Shown here piece by piece: positions 24,504 to 33,677 of a stretch of DNA of 64,000 nt. Source of the DNA: MH13 sp040219355 (GTDB lineage: Bacteria > Pseudomonadota > Alphaproteobacteria > Rhizobiales > MH13); NCBI GenBank assembly GCA_040219355.1, contig JAVJSN010000015.1, positions 496,001 through 560,000 of the forward strand, read 5' to 3'. Made by a program: the position numbers and the translations under genes. The notes under the pieces are model-generated. The model was not told where the DNA came from and made no database searches. It saw nothing but the letters and a program-made list of their open reading frames with translations. The stretch's first letter is position 1. Each line of letters starts with the position of its first letter.

Positions 24504-25973
24504 ATGACCGTTGCCCATTTGTTATCTGAGTTGATTGATCCCACTGTTCGATTGGTCTCCGGCAGCGCTGATCAGGCTGTCAAAGGGTTGGCCTTGGATA
24601 GCCGGAAGGTTCAGCGCGCGTTTGTGTTTGCAGCACTCGGCGGCGCGGCGCGACATGGCAAAGACTTCATTGATCAGGCTGTGATCGATGGTGCATCAGC
24701 GATCTTGCTTGATGATGGCGTGGACGCTGATGTGCCCGAAGGTGTGGCTGAGTTGCGGGCGCCCGATGCGCGGCGTTCCTTTGCCTTGATGGCAGCAAAG
24801 TTTTTCGCGCCTCAGCCTGAGGTGATGGTCGCTGTTACCGGCACTTCGGGCAAGACATCGGTTGCGGCCTTTGTGCGCCAGATTTTTCAAACCCTTGGTC
24901 ATGAAGCAGCGGCGATGGGCACGCTTGGTATCACACGGGGCGATGGGTCAGAGGCTGGCGCACTGACAACGCCGGACTCGGTGTCTTTGCACCAGGCGCT
25001 GACGGCTCTTGCCGACGATGGGGTGACCCATATGGCGATGGAGGCATCCTCGCACGGGCTGGAACAGCGGCGCTTGGATGGTGTTGAGCTGAAAGCAGCC
25101 GCCTTCACCAATCTTGGCCGCGACCACCTCGATTACCACCCCACGATGGAAGATTATTTTCAGGCTAAGTCGCGGCTGTTTGATCCGCTTTTGCCAGAAG
25201 GCGCTGGCGCTGTGGTGTGGATGGACGGCTCCTATGGTGGGCGCATGGCTGATCTGGCGCGCAAACGTGGTCACCTCTTGCTTACTGCTGGCATGGGCCA
25301 GGGTGATATCGCGGTGGAGACCGTTAAACCTTCCGGCTATGCTCAGACGGTCGGCTTCACCTATCTGGGCGATGCACGCACGGTCGAGTTGCCGCTTCCG
25401 GGGCTGTTCCAAGTCGCCAATGCGATGGTCGCGGCGGGTCTGGCGATCCAGGCTGGATGCGATGCCGATGCCGTGTTTGGCGCTCTTGAAACCCTAAAAG
25501 GCGCGCGCGGACGGCTTGAATATATCGGGACCACCAAGCGTGGCGGCAAGGCCTTTGTCGACTATGCCCACAAACCTGGCGCGGTGGAAGAAGCGCTCAA
25601 AGCGCTGCGGCCCTTCGCTGACGGTAAAGTGGTGATTGTGGTGGGTGCTGGCGGCGATCGTGACAGAGGCAAACGGCCGCTCATGGGCGCAGCTGCGACC
25701 CGTTACGGTGATGCGGTGATCGTGACCGATGATAATCCGCGCACCGAAGATCCAGCCACCATCCGCAAAGCTGTGATGGCAGGGGCAGGCGATGATGCAA
25801 TGGAAATCGGTGACCGCCATGATGCGATCGCGGCCGGTCTGGCGATGCTGGAAGATGGCGACATTCTGTTGGTTGCTGGCAAGGGGCATGAAACGGGGCA
25901 GGAAATCCACGGCGTGAAGCATCCCTTTTCTGATCATGACGTGATCCAGAAGCTTCTCGGCGAGGGTGCCTAG
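24504..25973 (+). CDS. murE: UDP-MurNAc-L-Ala-D-Glu:meso-2,6-diaminopimelate ligase
   Basis: This cytoplasmic Mur ligase adds the third residue of the peptidoglycan stem peptide using ATP. The 489-residue product has 'LALDSRKVQ' in the N-terminal UDP-binding domain, the ATP loop GTSGKTS at residues 113-119, 'TTPDSVSLHQAL', 'MEASSHGLEQRR' and 'FVDYAHKPGAVEEAL'. The 'DDNPRTEDP' motif is the signature of meso-diaminopimelate-specific MurE, so the wall is of the DAP type. Two bases separate its stop from the murF start. Confidence 0.97.
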   Translation: MTVAHLLSELIDPTVRLVSGSADQAVKGLALDSRKVQRAFVFAALGGAARHGKDFIDQAVIDGASAILLDDGVDADVPEGVAELRAPDARRSFALMAAKFFAPQPEVMVAVTGTSGKTSVAAFVRQIFQTLGHEAAAMGTLGITRGDGSEAGALTTPDSVSLHQALTALADDGVTHMAMEASSHGLEQRRLDGVELKAAAFTNLGRDHLDYHPTMEDYFQAKSRLFDPLLPEGAGAVVWMDGSYGGRMADLARKRGHLLLTAGMGQGDIAVETVKPSGYAQTVGFTYLGDARTVELPLPGLFQVANAMVAAGLAIQAGCDADAVFGALETLKGARGRLEYIGTTKRGGKAFVDYAHKPGAVEEALKALRPFADGKVVIVVGAGGDRDRGKRPLMGAAATRYGDAVIVTDDNPRTEDPATIRKAVMAGAGDDAMEIGDRHDAIAAGLAMLEDGDILLVAGKGHETGQEIHGVKHPFSDHDVIQKLLGEGA

Positions 25974-25975
25974 CC

Positions 25976-27394
25976 GTGGATCAATCTCTTTGGACCGTGG
26001 ACGAAATCGTTGCAGCCACCAGCGGATCGGTGCGCGGCAAACCCAGTGATGTTTCCGGCATTTCCATCGATAGCCGCACGGTTGCCTCAGGTGACTTGTT
26101 CATCGCCATCAAGGGCGATCAGTTTGATGGCCACGCCTTTGTTGATGCGGCCTTAGAAGCAGGGGCCGCAGCGGCGATGGTGTCGGCAGACCAAGCTGAT
26201 GCGATGCAGGTGCCCAAGGGCGGTCTGATTGTTGTCGAAGATAGCTATGATGGGCTTTACGATTTGGCGCGCGCTGCTCGTGCCCGCGCCACAGGCAAGA
26301 TGCTGGCTATCACTGGTTCCGTTGGCAAAACATCGACCAAAGAAACGTTTCGCCTGATCCTGTCAGACTTTGGGAAAACCCATGCGCCGGTCAAAAGCTT
26401 CAACAATCATTGGGGGGTGCCGCTGACGCTCTGCCGCATGCCGCGCGATACGGACTTTGGCGTGTTCGAGATCGGCATGAACAATGCCCATGAAATCACA
26501 CCGCTCTCGCAGCTTGTTCAGCCGCATGTGGCGATGATCACCACGGTCGCACCGGTGCACCTGGAAAATTTGGGAAGCCTGGATGCCATCGCTGCTGCAA
26601 AGGCGGAGATTTTCGACGGATTGTTGGAGGGCGGCACTGCTGTCGTTCATGGTGACATTGAGCACACGGCCTTTTTGAAGGAGCGCGCCAAGGCGGCAGG
26701 TGCTGGCACGGTGATGACCTTCGGCCATGGTGCCGGTAGTGACGCAGAACTGATGCAAGTTGCGCTTTTGCCCGACTGTTCCACGGTTGAAGCGAGAATT
26801 GCCGGTCAGACACTGACCTACAAAGTCGGTGCGCCTGGTGAACACCTGGTCGTTAATTCATTAGGTGTCCTGGCTGTGTGTTCGTCGCTCGGTCTTGATT
26901 TGGCCAAAGCCGGTATGGCGCTGGCCAGCATGGAACAGCCTGATGGGCGCGGCCGCAAGCATGTGATTGATACGCCAGGCGATGCCATCACGTTGCTGGA
27001 TGAAAGTTACAATGCCAATCCGGCCTCGGTGAAGGCTGCGCTGAAGGTGTTGTCACGATTGCCGACTGGGCAGCGCGGACGCCGCATAGCGGTGCTCGGT
27101 GACATGTTGGAACTGGGCGATGAAGCTTCTGCCATGCACGGAGCCTTGGTTTACGATTTTACAGCTCTGGGCGTTGACAAGGTCTATGCGTGTGGCCCCT
27201 TGATGAAGGCGCTTTGGCGTGTTCTGCCGATGGAAAAGCGCGGCGCGTACGCAGAAAACTCTGATGGGTTGCGCAAACCCCTGCTCAGCGACCTTGCGCC
27301 TGGCGATGCTGTGATGATCAAAGGTTCGCTGGGTAGCAAGATGGGTCCCTTGGTTGATCTCATCTTGCAACGATACAACGACCGCGAACGGTAA
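25976..27394 (+). CDS. murF: UDP-MurNAc-tripeptide:D-alanyl-D-alanine ligase
   Basis: This enzyme adds the D-Ala-D-Ala dipeptide made by Ddl, completing the UDP-MurNAc-pentapeptide. The 472-residue product has 'GISIDSRTVASGDLFIAIKG' in the N-terminal domain, ATP loop GSVGKTS at 114-120, 'FNNHWGVPLTLCRM', 'EIGMNNAHEI' and 'LLDESYNANPASVKAAL'. The GTG start at 25976 lies two bases after the murE stop. It shares the operon with ddl further downstream. Confidence 0.97.
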   Translation: MDQSLWTVDEIVAATSGSVRGKPSDVSGISIDSRTVASGDLFIAIKGDQFDGHAFVDAALEAGAAAAMVSADQADAMQVPKGGLIVVEDSYDGLYDLARAARARATGKMLAITGSVGKTSTKETFRLILSDFGKTHAPVKSFNNHWGVPLTLCRMPRDTDFGVFEIGMNNAHEITPLSQLVQPHVAMITTVAPVHLENLGSLDAIAAAKAEIFDGLLEGGTAVVHGDIEHTAFLKERAKAAGAGTVMTFGHGAGSDAELMQVALLPDCSTVEARIAGQTLTYKVGAPGEHLVVNSLGVLAVCSSLGLDLAKAGMALASMEQPDGRGRKHVIDTPGDAITLLDESYNANPASVKAALKVLSRLPTGQRGRRIAVLGDMLELGDEASAMHGALVYDFTALGVDKVYACGPLMKALWRVLPMEKRGAYAENSDGLRKPLLSDLAPGDAVMIKGSLGSKMGPLVDLILQRYNDRER

Positions 27395-27408
27395 GGACAC
27401 GAAAACAC

Positions 27409-28494
27409 ATGCTTTTCTGGCTCTCCAACTTTGCCGACGCGGTACCCCTGTTCAACGTGTTCCGGTACATCACCTTCCGAACCGGCGGCGCGGTGGTGAC
27501 GGCCATGCTGTTCGTTTTCCTCTTTGGGCCGACGATTATTCGTGCGTTGCGTGTACGTCAGGGCAGGGGGCAGCCGATCCGAGAAGATGGTCCGCAAGGC
27601 CATCTGCTCACCAAAAAAGGCACGCCAACCATGGGCGGGCTGATGATTTTGGCAGGGCTTATTTTTTCGGTGTTGTTGTGGGCGGATCTTTCCAGCCCAC
27701 TGGTATGGACTGTGCTGGCGGTGACCATGGGTTTCGGCGCCATAGGGTTTTACGATGATTTTTTGAAAGTCACGCAGCAGTCGCACAAAGGCTTGTCGGG
27801 CAAAGCGCGGCTTGCCATTGAGGCGACGATTGCTGGTGCTGCGGTGTTTGTGCTTGCACAGGTCTCGGTGCCAGAACTTTCCAACCAGCTCACATTTCCC
27901 TTCTTTAAAGACCTTTTGATCAATCTTGGCTGGTTCTTCATCCTGTTCGGTGCAGTGGTGATTGTTGGTGCTGGCAATGCCGTGAATTTGACCGATGGTT
28001 TGGATGGCCTGGCCATTGTGCCGGTTATGATTGCGGCGGCGACGTTCGGCTTGATCGCTTATCTTGCCGGGAACGCGATTTTCTCTGACTATCTGCAAAT
28101 CCATTTCACACCCGGAACCGGCGAACTGGCTGTGCTCTGCGGCGCGGTGATTGGCGCTTCGCTTGGGTTTTTGTGGTTCAACGCGCCGCCCGCGCAGATT
28201 TTTATGGGCGACACCGGGTCCTTGGCGCTGGGCGGCATGCTTGGCACGATTGCTGTGGCCACCAAGCACGAAATTGTGCTGGCGATTGTCGGTGGACTGT
28301 TTGTGCTGGAAGCCATGTCGGTGATCATCCAGGTGGCTTCCTTTAAGCTGACCGGTAAGCGCGTTTTTCGCATGGCGCCGATCCACCACCATTTTGAGCA
28401 GCTGGGATGGACTGAGCCGCAGGTAGTTATCCGCTTTTGGATCATCGCGTTTGTGCTCGCACTGGCCGGGCTATCGACGCTGAAACTGCGTTAA
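27409..28494 (+). CDS. mraY: Phospho-N-acetylmuramoyl-pentapeptide transferase
   Basis: MraY moves phospho-MurNAc-pentapeptide onto undecaprenyl phosphate to form lipid I at the cytoplasmic membrane. The 361-residue protein has about ten membrane helices and the family motifs 'PTMGGLMIL', 'FYDDFLKV' (Asp-Asp pair near the active site), 'NAVNLTDGLDGLAI' and 'MGDTGSLALGG', plus the terminal 'RMAPIHHHFEQLGW' histidine loop. An AAGGA site lies ten bases ahead of ATG 27409. murD begins four bases after its stop. Confidence 0.98.
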   Translation: MLFWLSNFADAVPLFNVFRYITFRTGGAVVTAMLFVFLFGPTIIRALRVRQGRGQPIREDGPQGHLLTKKGTPTMGGLMILAGLIFSVLLWADLSSPLVWTVLAVTMGFGAIGFYDDFLKVTQQSHKGLSGKARLAIEATIAGAAVFVLAQVSVPELSNQLTFPFFKDLLINLGWFFILFGAVVIVGAGNAVNLTDGLDGLAIVPVMIAAATFGLIAYLAGNAIFSDYLQIHFTPGTGELAVLCGAVIGASLGFLWFNAPPAQIFMGDTGSLALGGMLGTIAVATKHEIVLAIVGGLFVLEAMSVIIQVASFKLTGKRVFRMAPIHHHFEQLGWTEPQVVIRFWIIAFVLALAGLSTLKLR

Positions 28495-28498
28495 GTCG

Positions 28499-29890
28499 AT
28501 GATCCCTGTTTCTACACTTGCAGGCAAAAAAGTTGTTGTGATCGGTCTTGGCGGTTCAGGTGTGCCAACGGCGCACGCGCTGCACGCTGCGGGCGCTGAA
28601 GTTGTTGGCTGGGATGATGGCGAAGGCGCGCGTGAAAAGGCACAAGTTGCGGGAATTGCGATAGGTGATCTTCAGCATGCGGACTGGCAGGGTTTTGCCG
28701 CGCTTGTTTTGGCGCCCGGTATACCTCTGACGCATCCGGCACCTCATTGGAGCGTGTTGCGTGCTCGCGAAGCTGGTGTACCGATCACCGGCGATGTCGA
28801 TCTGTTCTTCCAGGAACGCGCTGCTCATTGTCCGCAGGCGCCGGTGCTTGCGATCACTGGCACCAACGGCAAATCGACCACCACGGCATTGGCGGCGCAC
28901 GCGATGCGCGCAATGGGCGTGGATGTGGCCATGGGCGGCAACATCGGTGTGCCGGTGCTTGATCTGCCGATGCCTGCGCCCCATCGTCACTATGTGATTG
29001 AGTGCTCATCCTACCAGATTGATCTTTCCGCGCATCTTGCCCCAACTGTCGGTGTCCACCTCAACCTTTCTGAGGATCATTTGGCGCGTCACGGTACAAT
29101 GGAAAATTATGCCGCGATCAAAAAGCGCCTCGTGGTGGCGGCCGAGCATGCCGTTGTCGGTGTGGATGATCTGCTGTCAGCACGCATGGCCGATGAACTG
29201 GCGCGTGATGGGCACGAGGTTTCACGCATCAGTGCCACACACACTGTTCATGATGGTGTTTATGCCGTTGGTTCGTCTATTTGGTTGGCCCGCGATGGGG
29301 CACAGGACGAATTGTTTGATGTTGGCGGTGTTTCCAGCCTGAAAGGCGAGCACAACGCGCAAAATGTCTGTGCTGTGGTGGCCGCGCTTTTGAAACTTGG
29401 GATGGACCCAACCAAATTGGCGGATGCTATCCGCTCGTTTCCCGGCCTTGCCCACCGCATGGAACCTGTAACAACCTATCGCGGCGTTTCCTTCGTCAAT
29501 GACTCCAAAGCCACCAATGCCGATGCCGCTGCGCGGGCCTTGGGGTCGTATGATCGCATCTATTGGATCGCTGGCGGGCAAGCCAAAAGCGACGGAATTG
29601 ATTCACTTAACGGTTTCTTTGCGCAAATCGTCAAAACTTACCTTGTTGGAGACGCGCAAGATCGCTTTGCCGCTACGCTTGAGGGCCATGTGCCTTATGT
29701 GCGGGCACAAACGGTTGAACGGGCCGTCGCGATGGCTGCAGACGATGCCATGGCGGACGGGCTGGAAAATGCGTGCGTTTTGTTGTCTCCGGCGTGTGCG
29801 TCTTGGGATCAGTTTGCATCCTTTGAAGCACGCGGTGATGCGTTCAAGCGCGCTGTGATGACCTTTGTTGAGGAGCATCGCGCGCAGTAA
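28499..29890 (+). CDS. murD: UDP-MurNAc-L-alanine:D-glutamate ligase
   Basis: This cytoplasmic ligase adds D-glutamate to UDP-MurNAc-L-Ala. The 463-residue product has an N-terminal Rossmann-like UDP-binding domain ('VVVIGLGGSGVPTAHAL'), the ATP loop GTNGKST at 121-127, 'ECSSYQIDLS', 'LNLSEDHLARHGTMENYAAIKKR', 'HRMEPVTTYRGVSFVNDSKATNADAAARAL' and 'LLSPACASWDQFASFEARGDAF'. It is four bases downstream of mraY and 19 bases upstream of ftsW. Confidence 0.98.
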   Translation: MIPVSTLAGKKVVVIGLGGSGVPTAHALHAAGAEVVGWDDGEGAREKAQVAGIAIGDLQHADWQGFAALVLAPGIPLTHPAPHWSVLRAREAGVPITGDVDLFFQERAAHCPQAPVLAITGTNGKSTTTALAAHAMRAMGVDVAMGGNIGVPVLDLPMPAPHRHYVIECSSYQIDLSAHLAPTVGVHLNLSEDHLARHGTMENYAAIKKRLVVAAEHAVVGVDDLLSARMADELARDGHEVSRISATHTVHDGVYAVGSSIWLARDGAQDELFDVGGVSSLKGEHNAQNVCAVVAALLKLGMDPTKLADAIRSFPGLAHRMEPVTTYRGVSFVNDSKATNADAAARALGSYDRIYWIAGGQAKSDGIDSLNGFFAQIVKTYLVGDAQDRFAATLEGHVPYVRAQTVERAVAMAADDAMADGLENACVLLSPACASWDQFASFEARGDAFKRAVMTFVEEHRAQ

Positions 29891-29909
29891 AAAGTGTTGA
29901 GTAGCGTAG

Positions 29910-31088
29910 ATGCGTTTGACCCGTGCCGACCGTTCGCCCCTTGGCGATTGGTGGTGGACCCTCGATAAGGTCTCCCTTCTGTCCATTCTTGTTTTGCTGG
30001 TCATCGGCGTGGTGATGTCGTTCGCCGCCAGCCCACCGATTGCGCGTGATCTGGGCTTGGCGAACGAGTTTCATTTCGTCCAAAAGCACATCATTTTTCT
30101 CATACCAACCATTGGTCTGGTCATTGGCATGTCGATGCTCTCGACGCGCCAATTGGTGCGCCTAGGCCTTGTTTTGTTTGGCCTTGCGGTTCTGGGCATG
30201 CTGGCAGCGCTGTTGTTTGGGGCTGAAGTGAAGGGTGCGCGGCGCTGGATTGATCTTGGTTTTTTCCAGATGCAACCCTCCGAACTGGCCAAACCTGCGC
30301 TGGTCGTGGTTTCGGCTTGGTTTTTTGCCGAGCATGCTAAGCGTCCCGATCTGCATGCCAATCTATTTGCTCTGGCTCTGTTTTTGCTGACCGCTGGGTT
30401 GTTGGTGGCGCAGCCAGACATCGGCCAGACCATGTTGGTCACCGCTGTTTGGGGCTGCCTCTTCTTCGTGGCTGGCATGAGCTGGCTGTGGATTGCGGTT
30501 CTCGGCACTGCGGCACTGGGCGGCTTGGCGGCGGCCTATATGTTCGTCCCTCACGTGACGAGCCGCATCGATCGGTTCTTGAACCCCGAGGCTGGCGATA
30601 ATCACCAGACCGACCGCGCGATCGAATCGTTTGTTGAAGGTGGTTGGTTGGGCCGCGGTCCAGGTGAGGGCGTGGTCAAAGAGCATTTGCCGGATAGCCA
30701 CACCGATTTTCTATTCGCGGTGATGGCCGAAGAGTTCGGCATCCTGATGTGCCTTATTGTGGTCGGTCTTTATTTGTTCTTGTTTGCACGGTTCATTCGC
30801 GCTGCCCTGCGACAAGACGATGTGTTTTCGCGCTATGCGATCATCGGTCTTGTGGCGCTCCTTGCCACGCAGGCTGCGATCAATATGGGAGTGAACTTGC
30901 AACTTTTGCCCGCCAAGGGCATGACGTTGCCATTCCTTTCCTACGGGGGATCATCGCTCTTGTCCGTTGGTTTGTCGGCCGGCATCTTGCTTGCCCTTAC
31001 CCGGCAAACTGCGCGTGGCCGACAGGCCCGCATGGGGCAGGGTCGCAACGCCGCCAATGCGTGGCGCTGGAGCTTGCAAAGCGGTTGA
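29910..31088 (+). CDS. ftsW: Septal peptidoglycan glycosyltransferase FtsW (SEDS family)
   Basis: FtsW polymerises lipid II at the division site together with FtsI. The 392-residue protein has about ten membrane helices and SEDS motifs: 'GAEVKGARRWIDLGFFQMQPSELAKPAL', the catalytic-loop region 'NPEAGDNHQTDRAIESFVEGGWLGRGPGEGVVKEHLPDSHTDFLFAVMAEEFG', and 'LQLLPAKGMTLPFLSYGGSSLLS'. The position directly between murD and murG matches FtsW rather than RodA. The C-terminus is cytoplasmic and basic. Confidence 0.97.
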   Translation: MRLTRADRSPLGDWWWTLDKVSLLSILVLLVIGVVMSFAASPPIARDLGLANEFHFVQKHIIFLIPTIGLVIGMSMLSTRQLVRLGLVLFGLAVLGMLAALLFGAEVKGARRWIDLGFFQMQPSELAKPALVVVSAWFFAEHAKRPDLHANLFALALFLLTAGLLVAQPDIGQTMLVTAVWGCLFFVAGMSWLWIAVLGTAALGGLAAAYMFVPHVTSRIDRFLNPEAGDNHQTDRAIESFVEGGWLGRGPGEGVVKEHLPDSHTDFLFAVMAEEFGILMCLIVVGLYLFLFARFIRAALRQDDVFSRYAIIGLVALLATQAAINMGVNLQLLPAKGMTLPFLSYGGSSLLSVGLSAGILLALTRQTARGRQARMGQGRNAANAWRWSLQSG

Positions 31089-31137
31089 TCGCCTCGCCGG
31101 TGTCGTCTCTTCGGCTCCGGGTTACCTAGGGCGATGT

Positions 31138-32229
31138 ATGGCATATTTTATTTTGTGCGCTGGCGGGACCGGCGGTCATCTCTTCCCAGCGCAAGCGCTT
31201 AGCGAAGTGCTTCAACGACGTGGCCACACGGTCGATTTGATGACTGACGAGCGGGCTGACCGATATGGCGTGTCATTCCCGGCACGCCGCACGCATATCA
31301 TCCCGTCGGCGACCTTTTCGCCGCGCAAAATCTTTCAAGCGATCCCTGGTGCGCTGACCATTGCGCGTGGTGCCTACAAGGCATTGACGGTAATGGGCCG
31401 CCAGAAACCGGCAGCCATTGTCGGCTTTGGCGGTTATCCAACGCTACCGCCCCTGTTTGCAGCACGCCTGCGAGGTGTGCCGATTGTTCTGCATGAACAA
31501 AATGCGGTTTTGGGACGCGCCAATGTTGCCATGGCCAATCGGGCCAAACTCATTGCCACCAGCTTTGCCGACACTGATGGCATTCCCTCGTCCTCGCGAG
31601 CGATCATTATTCACGTCGGCAATCCTGTGCGCAGCAAAGTTCTGGCTGCGGCGCGCGCGAACTACAAAAGACCCAAGCTGCATCAACAGTTTGAGCTGTT
31701 GGTATTTGGCGGCAGCCAGGGCGCGCGGGTTTTTGCTGATTTGGTGCCGGGTGCGCTGGAACAGTTTAGCGAAGAGGTTCGCAAAACCATTCACGTGACC
31801 CAGCAATGCCGCCCTGAAGATATTGCCCGTGTCCGCGAAGCCTATGAAACGCTCGGCATTCCATGCGATCTGGGGGCGTTTTTCGTCGATATGCCTGAGC
31901 GGATGGCCAATGCTCATCTGGTGATTGCGCGCTCAGGCGCGTCCACGGTGGCGGAACTTTCTGTGATGGGGCGCCCGTCGATCTTGGTGCCATATCCGCA
32001 CGCTCTGGATCATGATCAGGCGCGCAACGCAGAACGCTTGGAAGCGGTCGGTGGCGCTATTCTTGCGCTACAGAAGAACATCGGTCCGGTACGCCTTTCG
32101 CAAGTGCTGGCACGATTGATCGACCCTGCTTCTGATGAGCTGGATAAGATGGCGGCTGCCGCCCGCGACGCCGGACGCCCTGAAGCGGTGGAACAGTTGG
32201 CCGTTGAGGTTGAGGCTCTGGCGCGCTAA
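31138..32229 (+). CDS. murG: UDP-GlcNAc:undecaprenyl-PP-MurNAc-pentapeptide GlcNAc transferase
   Basis: This peripheral membrane GT-B enzyme converts lipid I to lipid II. The 363-residue product begins 'MAYFILCAGGTGGHLFPAQA' with the nucleotide-sugar loop GGTGGH at residues 9-14. It also has 'IVGFGGYPTLPPLFAARLRGVPIVLHEQNAVLGRAN', 'LVFGGSQGARVFADLVP' and 'VIARSGASTVAEL' followed by 'PSILVPYPHALDHDQARNAE'. ATG 31138 follows AGGGCG. A longer in-frame start inside ftsW would add an unconserved leader and is rejected. Confidence 0.97.
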   Translation: MAYFILCAGGTGGHLFPAQALSEVLQRRGHTVDLMTDERADRYGVSFPARRTHIIPSATFSPRKIFQAIPGALTIARGAYKALTVMGRQKPAAIVGFGGYPTLPPLFAARLRGVPIVLHEQNAVLGRANVAMANRAKLIATSFADTDGIPSSSRAIIIHVGNPVRSKVLAAARANYKRPKLHQQFELLVFGGSQGARVFADLVPGALEQFSEEVRKTIHVTQQCRPEDIARVREAYETLGIPCDLGAFFVDMPERMANAHLVIARSGASTVAELSVMGRPSILVPYPHALDHDQARNAERLEAVGGAILALQKNIGPVRLSQVLARLIDPASDELDKMAAAARDAGRPEAVEQLAVEVEALAR

Positions 32230-32259
32230 CCCGGCAGGCCGACAGATAGGATTGATGGC

Positions 32260-33666
32260 ATGAAACTTCCCCGCGAACTTGGCCCGGTGCATTTTGTTGG
32301 CATTGGCGGTATCGGCATGAGCGGCATCGCCGAGGTGCTGAACAATCTTGGCTATGCCGTTCAAGGTTCGGATATTTCCGACAATGCCAATGTGAAGCGC
32401 CTGCGCGCGATGGGCATTAAGGTGGCGGTTGGCCATCGCCCAGAAAACTTGGACGGTGCTGCGGTGGTTGTGGTCTCCTCAGCCATCAAGCCTAACAACG
32501 CTGAACTGATCGAAGCGCGAGCGCGTTTCCTGCCTGTCGTACGTCGCGCCGAAATGTTGGCCGAATTGATGCGCCTGAAATCAGCCATCGCGATTGGCGG
32601 GACTCATGGCAAAACCACCACCACTTCCATTGTTGCCACGCTGCTCGATGCAGGTGGCATGGACCCGACGGTGATCAATGGCGGCATCATCAACGCCTAT
32701 GGAACCAATGCGCGCCTGGGCGAAGGCGACTGGATGGTGGTGGAAGCCGATGAATCTGACGGCACCTTCGTCAAGCTGCCGGCCGACATTGCCGTGGTGA
32801 CCAATATTGATGCGGAGCATCTGGACCATTATGGCAATTTTGATGGGGTGCGTGCCGCTTTCAATCAGTTCGTGGAAAACGTACCGTTTTATGGTTTTGC
32901 GGTGATGTGCCTTGATCACCCGGAGGTGCAAAGTCTGATTGGGCGGATCGAAGATCGCCGCGTGATCACCTATGGGCAGAACCCGCAGGCCGATGTGCGT
33001 GCGGTGGACGTTCGCATGGAAGGTCCCGCCTCGCATTTTGCCATCGAACTGCGCCAACGCGGCAGGGACGAACGGGCGCGCATTGATGATCTGCGCCTGC
33101 CGATGCCTGGCCTACACAATCTGTTAAACGCTACTGCTGGGATCGCCGTGGCGCACCATGTGGGCATTGCGCATGATGCCATTCGCGAGGGGCTTGCAAG
33201 GTTTTCTGGCGTCAAACGCCGCTTCACCCACACAGGGTCGTGGCAGGGCGTTGATATCTACGATGATTATGGCCACCACCCGGTGGAGATTGCCGCTGTG
33301 CTGCAAGCGGCGCGCGCTGCTGCCAAGGGCAAGGTGATCGCTGTGGTGCAGCCACACCGCTACACGCGGCTGCGCGATCTGTTCGATCAGTTTGCTGGTT
33401 GCTTCAACGATGCGGACCATGTGTTGGTCGCCCCGGTTTATGAAGCGGGCGAAACGCTGATAGAGGGCGCAACGCACACCGATTTGGTGGATGCCATCCG
33501 CGCCCATGGTCACCGTCATGTCTCGGCACTGGACGGCCCGGAGGTTTTGGCGCAGCGGATCGCTGAAATCGCCCAGGATGGAGACACGGTTCTTTGTCTT
33601 GGCGCAGGAACGATCACCGCTTGGGCAAACGCCTTGCCCGATCAGTTGAAAGCCCATTCCTCGTGA
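32260..33666 (+). CDS. murC: UDP-N-acetylmuramate:L-alanine ligase
   Basis: MurC adds the first amino acid of the stem peptide. The 468-residue product starts 'MKLPRELGPVHFVGIGGIGMSGIAEVL' (UDP-binding Rossmann motif) and has ATP loop GTHGKTT at 114-120, 'VEADESDGTFVKL', 'NIDAEHLDHYGNFD', 'GVKRRFTHTG' and 'YDDYGHHPVEIAAVLQAAR'. All expected catalytic segments are present. The stop overlaps a possible GTG start of murB. Confidence 0.98.
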   Translation: MKLPRELGPVHFVGIGGIGMSGIAEVLNNLGYAVQGSDISDNANVKRLRAMGIKVAVGHRPENLDGAAVVVVSSAIKPNNAELIEARARFLPVVRRAEMLAELMRLKSAIAIGGTHGKTTTTSIVATLLDAGGMDPTVINGGIINAYGTNARLGEGDWMVVEADESDGTFVKLPADIAVVTNIDAEHLDHYGNFDGVRAAFNQFVENVPFYGFAVMCLDHPEVQSLIGRIEDRRVITYGQNPQADVRAVDVRMEGPASHFAIELRQRGRDERARIDDLRLPMPGLHNLLNATAGIAVAHHVGIAHDAIREGLARFSGVKRRFTHTGSWQGVDIYDDYGHHPVEIAAVLQAARAAAKGKVIAVVQPHRYTRLRDLFDQFAGCFNDADHVLVAPVYEAGETLIEGATHTDLVDAIRAHGHRHVSALDGPEVLAQRIAEIAQDGDTVLCLGAGTITAWANALPDQLKAHSS

Positions 33667-33677
33667 GTGATGGCTTG

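Noticed and set aside
27184..28392. Minus-strand frame of 402 codons
   Set aside because: It is antisense to murF and mraY; composition is His/Arg/Gln-rich, as expected from the complement of membrane-protein codons.
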